A program made the translations under genes and the position numbers. This document shows, piece by piece, positions 55,341 to 64,000 of a stretch of 64,000 nucleotides of DNA; the stretch's first letter is position 1, and each line of letters begins with the position of its first letter. The DNA comes from Amoebidium appalachense. Taxonomy: Eukaryota > Ichthyosporea. Where the stretch lies: the NCBI GenBank assembly GCA_963693365.1, contig CAVNZM010000014.1, forward strand, positions 3,038,001 to 3,102,000, given 5' to 3'. The notes below the pieces were generated by a model. The model worked only from the letters and a program-made list of their open reading frames with translations. It had not been told where the DNA came from and searched no databases.

Positions 55341-56650
55341 AAACCCCCATTCTTCTTTACACACCCACCTTCTCACACACGCACGCAAACACGCGCGCGC
55401 ACACACACACATGCGCACACACACGTACACACGTACACACACACACACACACACACAGTACGACCTGCCCAAGACGCTTGCCAGTGACCCGTCTTTCGTC
55501 AACTGGATGACCCTGTGCGGTGCCGTGGCCGTCACACAGATCAGCTCAGACCAGCAGGTGATTATATGTGTGCAAACAGTACTATTGCTGTGTGTTATGC
55601 AATAAGTACTATTGTAATGTGCTTTGTATATATATAATCATTGATGGTGGTTTTTTTGGGTTAGGGGGTAGGGGGGGGCGGGGGGTAGGGGGGGGGGTGG
55701 AGAGGGGGCAGGGAGGGGGGGCATGTTGGTGTGTTTGTGTGTGTGTGTGTTGGCATGTGTGGATGTTTGGGCTCAGGGTCCGGTTTGGGGAGCACGACTG
55801 AACATTTTTATTGCTGTGGGTCTCTCTCTCTCGCTCCCTCCCCCCACCACCCCCCCCCCCCCCCCCCCCCCTTCTTTGTCTGTTCGTGTGAGAGTGTGTG
55901 TACGCCTGGGGATTGGGTTGGGAGGATGAGGTATCAGGAGAACGGAATGAGATTCTGATATAGGCGATATTGCTTGTTACCTCCCTATGCCCTTCCCCCC
56001 CCCCCCCCCCCCCCCCCCCCCTTTTTTTCACCTCAAAAATCCCACCGCTGCTCTCAGCTTGGCCTTCTCTCTCCAATTCTCTTTCAGCATGCTTCCCCGG
56101 ACACGCACCACAAGAACACACACACACACACACACTTATGCACACACACGCACACACACACACACACATGCACAAACACACACAACCCCTCCTCCTCCCC
56201 TCTTTCCACCACACACACACTACGTATGTCTGCTCACCATGTTTCTCTACTTTTCCACCGTGCAGGAGTCAGAGAATGGACCGTTCAGGAGCTATGCCTG
56301 GCTGTGCCGCAAGCGGGCAGCATGCATTCTGCGCCAGCTGATTGGAAGGTAGGCGTGTGTGTGTGTGTTATGTTTTATTTAATTTTTTTCTTGTTTTTTA
56401 TTTTTTTTTATTTTTTTTTTTTGGGGGGGGGGGGGGGGGGAGGGAGCGATAGGGTGCAGAGGTGTGGGGGGGGGGGGGGGGGGGGGGGGGGGGGTGAATG
56501 GGTAGACGGGTGGGTGTGGTGTGGGGGGCTTTTGCGAGTCAGGAAGGGGGTCGATATTTGTGTGTCTGTTTGGGTGAGAATTGGAGAGGAAGGTGATTTG
56601 TACGGGAGAGTTGGGAGGGGGAGGATGTGTGTGTGTGTGTGTGTGTGTGC

Positions 56651-56686
<36 letters not shown>

Positions 56687-56694
56687 CTGTGTTT

Positions 56695-56766
<72 letters not shown>

Positions 56767-57657
56767 ATATGAGGCAATAGGGGGATGTGCCTAAATCTGG
56801 TGCCCTTTCCAGGTATGGTATCCCGACGATTGCCGCTAAGGAGGATAAGGGCTTTGCTCGTATCTTTGTCTCTCACTATGCTCCGGCAATTGTTAAGGTA
56901 CTTCCCCCCCCCCCCCCCCCCCAAAAAAAAAATAAAATAAAATAAAATAAAAAATAAAATGAATAAATAAAAACAAAGAAGGAAGAAAGAGAGAGAGATA
57001 GAGGGGTGTGGGGGGGGGGGGGGGGGGGGGGGGGGAGTAAGCGCGTCTAGAGTGAGAGATGGTGTGTGTTTGTGCAGGAGGAGGGGAAAAGAAAGGTTGA
57101 AGTTTCCATCGCCGTGCCACTGTGTGGTGTTTATCTCGCCAGTAAGCCTCTTTCTCTGCTCATGCTTGGTGCTAGAGCGAGCATTAAGTGTGTGTGTACG
57201 CGTCCCAGTGCTTGTGTGCTTGCCTGCATGCAAGTGTATGTGTATGTGTGTGTACGGGGGAAGAATGGATGGGGGGGGCCAAGGAAGTTTTTTTTTTTTG
57301 GGGGGGTGTTTGGTTTCACGTTATTTCTGAGCCCCCCCCCCCCCCCCCCCCTCGCCCCCCAGCTTGCCTACGAGCAGCTGTTTGCGCACAGCCAGGGGAT
57401 GGTTCTGTCTCCACGCTGCCACAAAGAGTTCCTCGATATTCTCGAGGCGGCGTACGTGCAGCCCCCCCCCCCCCCCCCCCCCTCCGGCCTCCCCCCCTCC
57501 CCCCTTCTCACGTCCCATATCCCCCCTCCCATCCTCTCTTAGGCTGGGCCACTCTCCCTATCTATGTGAAGGTTGTGTACGTGCCACCCCTCATCCTTCC
57601 CCTCCCCCCCCCCCCCCCCCACCACCACCACCACCAAACACCCGCGCATTCTGCCCC

Positions 57658-57714
<57 letters not shown>

Positions 57715-59587
57715 CCTTAATTGCCCCTCTTCCGTTATGGTCAATCTATAGGCCAACACCATGCCACGGCTCCATTAACGACTAAGGGTTCAAGCAGACT
57801 ACGTACCCCGTCAGACTAGCAAAATTTAGCCGCCGCTGGCTAAGATTGCTATGGTATATGACGTCACCTCGATCTGCTACCATATTTAGTAAGAAATCGG
57901 TAAACGTCACATACCATAGCAATCTTAGCAGGCGGCGGCTAAATTTTGGTAGTCTGACCGGGTACCTAGTCTGTTTCGAGCCCTTTCTCCTTAAACTCTT
58001 TTCACACACGTATTATATCCCTTCAAATGTACCATAGACGAGCATCAAACCATCATTCCAATCTCCATAATCGTAGGATTTGGCTCAGTCACATTATGTA
58101 GTTGTGTAAATGCATTCGTATTCACACCCGTATTCCTCCGTATTCCAGCATGAACCACGCCGCACCATGATTACATTAGATCGTATTTATCTTTATATAT
58201 TTTTTTTGGATCATTGTAATCGTATTCAAACCCGTATTCCTCCCAATTCAGCATGAACCACGCCAAGACATGGGGTGAGCTTAAGGGGCACGTCGACACT
58301 TTGATTTCAAACGTCATCTTCCCCCCCTGTGTCACACGGTGGAGGACCAGGAGCTGTGGGATGAGGATCCATACGAGTATATCCGCCAGAAATTCGGTAC
58401 GTGTCTGCCTGAAAAGGGTAGGGAAACGGGAAACTTGAAAGCGGAAAACGGAAAAGAGGAACGAGGAAATGCAAAAGGGAAAGAGTTGTGGAAGCATGGC
58501 TTGGTGATTTGGGTGGTGGCGTTTTTTACTAACAATTTTTTTATGTGTGTTTGTGTATGTTGGCTTGTTGGTGGTGGTGGTGTGTTTGTGTGTGTGTGGG
58601 GGGGGGGGGGGGGGGGAGGGGGGGGGGAGGGGGGACTGCAGGAGGATTTGCATGCATTGGGCAGATATTTGCATCATACTTAAAAGACTGCTTGAGCTAA
58701 TTTTCGTCTTTTCCTTTTCATCGAACTGCTTGAACGTATGTAAAGCTTAAAAAATGCGTTAAACCACTATTGACTTAACAATACTTCCAGACCCCATGAC
58801 GGACTATGTGTCTCCGGCCAAGGCCGCCGATGCCCTACTGCTCGAGATGGTCCACAAGAGGAAGAAGACCCTCATGCCAGTGCTGGGTTTCTGCGACAGG
58901 TGCGTTTTTTTAACTTGGTGCACTAAGATTTTAGTGGTTGATTAAGCTTCATTTTAATGAGCTCTCGGTCACACACTTATTCGATTATATCAAAGTGAAC
59001 GTGTTCAAACTGACTTGATCTTTATTACGCGTCCACGCGCGCGCGCGTGGCCGCGCGCGCACACACACACACACTCTCTCTCTTTCTGTCTCTCTCTCTC
59101 CTTCCCTCCCTCCCTCCCTCCCTCCCTCCCTCCCTCTCCCCCTCCCTCCGTCCCTCTCTCCCTCCCACGCTCACTCATCACTCACGCACTCACTCACTCA
59201 CATGCAAGCATGCATAGGGGTGCGCATACACAAGTACACACACGCCCGCCCGCCCGCCCGCCCACCCGCCCGCACACATAGGTTGGTACATAAATAATCT
59301 CCATTTCTTTACTAATTTCCCCCCTTTTTCCAGGATGCTCTCTGCCTACAACCAGCAAGCACCCGAACAGCGCAATCCCCACCACAAGGACGGCATCCTG
59401 CACATGATTGGCCTGCTGGCTGACACCATCAACGAGAAGGAGGTACGGTACCATCCACACTAATGAAAAACACTTGCATGCACACGGGGACAAACAGGCA
59501 CACGGACACCTGTACCGTTATTTTCCTGGGGACACCAATACGCTTACTCCCCCCCCCCCCCCCCCCCCCCCCCTCTCTCTCTCTCTC

Positions 59588-59630
<43 letters not shown>

Positions 59631-60088
59631 GGGCATATTTTGCATATTCTTTGTGTGGTTTTCACTCTTTGTTATGTTGTCCGCTACCAACGGGAACTTG
59701 GTACTCTATAAGAAGATCTAACTCACCACACCCATCCACCCACGCGCCTACCCGCCGTCGTGAAAGTGTTGTGTAATTATTATCTGTCGTAAATTCTAAC
59801 CCCGCCCCCTCCCCCCCAGGACCTCAAGCCCATGCTCGAGCCCATGCTCGTGAGCCACGTTGTGCCCGAGTTCGACAGCCCCTACCCGTTCCTGCGTGCA
59901 CGTGCATGCTGGATGCTGCAGCACTTCAGCAGCATTGAATACTCCAGCGACAAGATTTTCGTGAGTTTTCATTGGACCCCCCCCCCTCTCTTCCCCCCCC
60001 CCCCTCTCCCCTCATCCTTTTCTCGTCCCCTCAACCCCCCTCCCCAGCCCATCTCTCTCCCCGCTTTTCCATACGCACACACACACAC

Positions 60089-60128
<40 letters not shown>

Positions 60129-60200
60129 ACACACACTCACACACACTCACACTCACACTCACACTCACACACTCACACACTCACACTCAACACTCACACT

Positions 60201-60234
<34 letters not shown>

Positions 60235-60679
60235 TTATTGAATCCAATTATATAGGTTTTATATGGTGTATGAAAGCCAGCCAAGTGTTGTATACAAGTC
60301 AACCACAGATGGTCAATGGAGACCAACATGAAACAAAACAATTAAAACGATGTACGGAAGGATTGGAAACTAACCATATATGGCTATTTTTCTATTGCAA
60401 AAGCCAATCATGGTCAAGCTAGTGCAGTGCCTGACACTAAACCATGTATCAAAATCAACAAACTGACCATATATGGCTATTTTCTATTGCAGGAGCCAAT
60501 CATGGCCAAGCTTGTTCAGTGCCTGGACGGTGGGGACCTGCCCGTGCAGGTAATGGCGGCCATTGGCATCCAGCACGCACTGGCACAGCCGGCGGCAAGG
60601 AACGTCATACAGCCACACCTTGCACGTACGTGTGTGTGTGTGTGTGTGCGTGTACGTGTGCGTGTTTTTTTTTTTTTTT

Positions 60680-60724
<45 letters not shown>

Positions 60725-60850
60725 CTGTATGTGTGCTGTCTGGGTAGGTGTCTTTTCAAAAATACGCCCTTGCCCAACCGGCCGCAAGGAACGTCATACA
60801 GCCACACCTTGCACGTACGTGTGTGTGTGTGTGTGTGGTGGTGGTGGTGG

Positions 60851-60884
<34 letters not shown>

Positions 60885-61386
60885 GGGTGGGTGGGTGTAT
60901 GTGTGTGCGTGTGTGCTTGTGTTCGTGTGTGTGTGTGTGCGCGCGCACGCACACACCTGTCTGCGTGTGTGTTAATGTATGTGTCGGGTTTTTTCCGTAA
61001 CATGCCAAATAATATTTTCTTCCTTCCTTCCTTTCTATTTCTCTCTTTCTTCCTTCCTTCCTCTCCCTCTTTTTTTTCTTCCCACCCTCCCTTCTCCTTA
61101 CCTGCTCTTCTCTTTTCTTTTTTCCCCTTTCTTCCACCCCCCCCCCCCCCCCCCCCCCCTTTTTTTTTTTTCATTCAGCACTGATCGGCAAGGTGATCTC
61201 GCTGACCAATGAGGCCGAGAATGATGACCTCACCCACGTGCTTCAAGACCTCGTCACCACATTCGGGGATGAGCTGGGCCACCAGGCTGCAATGATTGGC
61301 GCACAGCTGGTACGTACGTGTGTGTACGTGTGTGTGTGTGTGGAGGGGGGACGGGGGGAGGAGAGGGGGATGAGGGATGGCATGCT

Positions 61387-61425
<39 letters not shown>

Positions 61426-61891
61426 CGCGCTTGTGTGTGTTAGTGGGTGGGTGGGTGTTTTTCTTTCTCTTTTTTTGGGGGGGGGGGGGGGGGGGGGGAA
61501 GGGGGTGGGCGGGGGGAGGGACGATGGGGTTTGATGTGTTCCGGTTTGGTGGGAGCACAGGGAGGGGAGAGGTAGGGGGCTGATGTGTGGGTGTTGGCCA
61601 GCCAGGGGAGGGAAGGAGACGGTGGTGGTGGTGGTGTGTGCGTGTGCGTCTGTTCGTGTGTGTGGTTTTTTTTTTGTTTTTTTTTTGGGGGGGGGGGGGA
61701 GGGATGGGGGAGCTGCTGCTGACTGCGCGTGTGCACAGACGGAGACATTCCTCAAGATGGTGGACTATGACCCCACGAACGATGAAGAGGCTAACAAGGT
61801 AAACAAACAAACAAAAAAAAAGGGCTGCCGCATAATCTCCATTCTTCGTTGTTTTCTTTTGTTGCAGGGAGGGCTGTATCCTGCTGTGTCT

Positions 61892-61935
<44 letters not shown>

Positions 61936-62193
61936 CCCGTTCAGTACTGCGTCGAGAGAAGAAACGGGGTTTTTAAGAAGTGTTGTCTGTCGGGTAAGCT
62001 GGTCAAACGGTGTGGGAGCGTAATTGCCTGGTGAAAAAAAACAAAAAAAACCCAAGTATCCACACGCACAATTACTCACACTCCTAACGAGCCCTGTTTG
62101 TCTGCTCGCTTACATTCACTCACACACGCACATGGACACACTCACTCATTCACTCACTCATTCACTCACTCACTCATTCACTCACTCGCTTAC

Positions 62194-62242
<49 letters not shown>

Positions 62243-63615
62243 CGCACACACGCACACACACAGGCCATGACAGCCATGGGTATCCTCGGTGCCATCCAAA
62301 CCCTTCTCAGCATGTTCCTCGAAAAGCCAGAGGTAACCCCCCCCCCCCCCCCCCCCCCCCCCTTCTTCTCCACTCCTTCCCCGGTAAAAAATGTAGTTTT
62401 GGGTGTGTGTATAGAAAAACAAGGGGTTTGGGAGGGATGGACTGGTTGTTTGAAGGAAATGATTTTTAAAAAATAAGTTCTCATGGACACGTTGACCTTT
62501 TTGCATGGTGGATGCAAGGTTCTGGCGCTGGCCGTGTGTGCTTTAGGTTAGGTGTGATGGGTGGGTTGTTGTGGGGGGGGGGGGGGGGGGGGGGAGGGGG
62601 GAGGGGGGAGACGGGGGGGAAAGGAGGGTGTATACGTGTGGAACGCACATTCTTGTGTGGGTGGGTGGGTGGGTGGGTGGGTTTATGTGGGTGGGTGGGT
62701 GCTTGTGCATGTGTGCTTGTGCATGTGTGTGTGTGTGTTTTCTTTTTTGGAGGTTGGGAGAGGGGGGGGGGGGGGGCAGGGGGAGGGAAGGAAATCGGCG
62801 TGATCTTTCTGCGCATGAAATCGTCGTGTGTTTGCATTACTGACCGACCAACGATATTCCCAAATTAGTTCCTTGGGCCTCTGGAGCAGGCCGTGCTGCC
62901 GTGTGTCGATGCTATTCTTAGAAACAACCACATTGACTTCTTTGAGGATGCCCTCGACATTATGGCCCTCATCACATTTGCTACAAAGGTGTGTGTGTGT
63001 GCGTGTACGTGTGTGTGTTGGGGAGTGGGGGGGTGGGTGTGCGCGTGTGTGGGTGGGTGGGTGTGAGTGTGTGCATGTGTGTGTGTGTGTGTGCGCGCGC
63101 GTGTGGGCAGGCGGGTGGGTTTGTGGGTGGGTGGGTGTGCATGTGTGTGTGTGCGTGCGTGTGTTTGTGTGTGTGCGTGTGGATGTGCACGTGTGTGTAC
63201 ACACGGATGTGGGTGCACGTGTGTGTGTGTGTGTTTGTGTGTGTATATATGCACATGCAGTTTTTGTGTACGAATGTGCCCATACATGTAAGTGCGGGTT
63301 GCTTGTGTGTGGGTGGGCAATGTGGGGGGGTTTGTGCGTGTTAGCGAATCTGCTAGTGCACTGCGAGGGAAATTTCCCAAAAATCCCCGAAAAGAGACCT
63401 ATAAATACGGATATAGGCAGGCGCATTCATACCACTAGAATGCGTAGAGTCAGATGACATGTTAAACGGTTTTGCTTCTGACCGATAAGGTTGGGTATCC
63501 TCGTATCCGGACTGATGGGAGCCAATGCAAACACAGAAAATCAGCCCCGAGATGTGGGCCTTCTTCCCCATCATCTACCAGTCCTTCAAGACGGAGGCTG
63601 CTGATTTCTTCAGCG
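50003..63615 (+). CDS. IPO7: Importin-7/8 family nuclear import receptor (20 exons, 3' end missing)
   Basis: Exons: 50003-50089, 50353-50434, 51472-51542, 52414-52487, 53535-53696, 54698-54890, 55459-55557, 56266-56348, 56813-56897, 57363-57451, 58252-58396, 58791-58899, 59334-59442, 59820-59960, 60493-60625, 61179-61309, 61739-61798, 62264-62332, 62869-62988, 63537-63615. They encode about 707 residues of a protein near 1,040 in animals; the end lies past the window. Importin-7/8 are RanGTP-regulated HEAT-repeat karyopherins that carry ribosomal proteins, histones and SMADs. Alignment cues to IPO7/IPO8 include [77 protein letters not shown] and ISPEMWAFF. Exon 11 (58252-58396) has seven C at 58321-58327 where eight are needed to keep frame and match the family. 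IPO7 and IPO8 are animal paralogues, so the symbol marks the family only. Confidence 0.93.
53230..53334 (+). mobile_element. C-flanked interspersed element, importin intron 4 copy
   Basis: CCTGAGAATGGGCTTTGCTT, ACTATGCATACTC, GGTTTGCACTCC, CGTCCGTTGTTTATGTGTAC and TTCGTACTTGATGGCACATTCA, with a C run after it and a C-rich block before it. Sense to the gene. Confidence 0.75.
54504..54735 (+). repeat. Duplicated acceptor and start of importin exon 6
   Basis: About 54504-54615 and 54655-54735 share GGTC(G/A)TTCCATTTT-like leads, a GT/GC-rich stretch, TTCAGGC(T/G)GCCGCACCCC and ACATT(A/C)TTATTTCACGAA. Only the second continues as the conserved exon (from 54698). The first runs to a stop (TAATGATGC) soon after. 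Confidence 0.8.
57452..57783 (+). other. 5' part of importin intron 10
   Basis: The donor is followed by a C run within 13 bases, then C/A-rich sequence and (CA)n at 57660-57713. No exon. Confidence 0.6.
57784..57985. mobile_element. Foldback/MITE-like element with ~80-bp inverted repeats
   Basis: The left arm (about 57784-57865) and right arm (about 57903-57985) are reverse complements with only a few mismatches. Both run AAGGG, CAGACTA(C/G)GTACC, GTCAGACTA, AAAATTTAGCCGCCGC, GCTAAGATTGCTATGGTAT. The spacer is about 37 bases and there is no ORF. The left arm ends in TGACGTCA. I could not see a clear target-site duplication. In importin intron 10. Confidence 0.82.
59630..59710 (+). mobile_element. 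C-flanked interspersed element, diverged importin copy
   Basis: GCATATTTTGCATATTCTTT, GTTTTCACTCTTTGTTATG, TTGTCCGCTACCAA and ACTTGGTACTCTATAAGA follow the family order after a 45-nt C run. The 3' C run is missing. Importin intron 13, sense. Confidence 0.55.
60763..60830 (+). repeat. Copy of importin exon 15 end and donor
   Basis: ACGCCCTTGCCCAACCGGCC, then GCAAGGAACGTCATACAGCC, then ACACCTTGCAC and GTACGTGTGTG repeat 60575-60640 almost exactly, about 190 bases downstream, after T and G runs. The copied edge would encode the same [16 protein letters not shown] end. Confidence 0.88.
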
Positions 63616-63620
63616 GTAAC

Positions 63621-63702
<82 letters not shown>

Positions 63703-63709
63703 CTCCCCC

Positions 63710-63740
<31 letters not shown>

Positions 63741-64000
63741 AAAAAAAAAAAAAGGAAAAGGGAAGAAAGAAACAAAGAAGAAACCACTTTTTTTGATTTT
63801 TGCCGCATGGCAGAGACAAGCATCTTGGAGACTGACGGGCAGAAGGGAAGTTGCTTACTCAAAACAGGATGACTAGGGGAAGGAGAGGGGAGAGGGGAGG
63901 AGAGAAAGGTGAAAGTTTGTACCGGGGGAAAAAAAAAAACAAAAAAAAGAAACGACAGACATAGGTGTACACTCCCTGTAAACCACCGTTGTATGTGCAT
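63616..64000 (+). other. Importin intron 20, cut by the window end
   Basis: The donor GTAACA leads directly into a C run (63620-63662), then (CA)n (63662-63700), C and A runs. A frame at 63813-63872 shows no importin likeness. No exon supported. Confidence 0.55.

Noticed and set aside
57078-57141. Exon-like segment [21 protein letters not shown] between importin exons 9 and 10
   Set aside because: Direct joining of 56897 to 57363 keeps phase and matches importin-8 length without a gap; this segment would break the frame at its good donor.
63813-63872. Possible next importin exon (ETSILETDGQKG)
   Set aside because: It does not resemble the expected importin segment and runs to a stop after 20 codons.

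Overview
The window is eukaryotic nuclear DNA. Protein genes are cut into many short exons (about 35-270 nt) joined by GT-AG introns of several hundred to a few thousand bases, and the introns are packed with (CA/GT)n, (GA)n and runs of 20-77 C or G. Nothing bacterial or viral was seen. The species cannot be named. The gene set (FAF-type UBX protein, RIOX2-type JmjC oxygenase, DXO/Rai1 decapping enzyme, importin-7/8, plus a DUF4272-like protein) would fit a protist, alga or unicellular relative of animals at least as well as an animal. Exon models were built by hand from translation, splice dinucleotides and intron phase; they are not supported by transcripts.

Layout: (1) 434-8604 (+), 3' part of a FAF1/FAF2-like UAS-UBX gene; (2) 12236-17471 (+), a six-exon gene resembling DUF4272, with a candidate first exon near 10.1 kb; (3) 20113-29456 (+), a complete 11-exon RIOX2-like gene with one apparent homopolymer frameshift; (4) 33261-35220 (+), a phase-consistent three-exon gene for a 68-residue helical protein, possibly like DASH subunit Hsk3; (5) 36445-47705 (-), a complete 11-exon DXO/Rai1 gene with a tRNA-Leu cluster (four copies plus one decayed) inside one intron on the same strand; (6) 50003 to beyond the window end (+), an importin-7/8 gene with 20 exons visible and one apparent homopolymer frameshift. 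DXO and importin are head to head across about 2.3 kb.

The genes do not form a pathway. FAF proteins work in ubiquitin/p97 handling, RIOX2 hydroxylates a ribosomal protein, DXO removes faulty mRNA caps, and importin-7/8 carries ribosomal proteins and other cargo into the nucleus.

The unusual layer is non-coding: a short interspersed element embedded in oligo-C and lying in the sense direction in introns; local duplications that copy exon edges together with their splice sites; a nine-unit array of decoy 3' splice sites ahead of a RIOX2 exon; (GT)n at intron starts and (CA)n at intron ends, both in one RIOX2 intron; and a shared hairpin about 190-250 bp upstream of two unrelated start codons.
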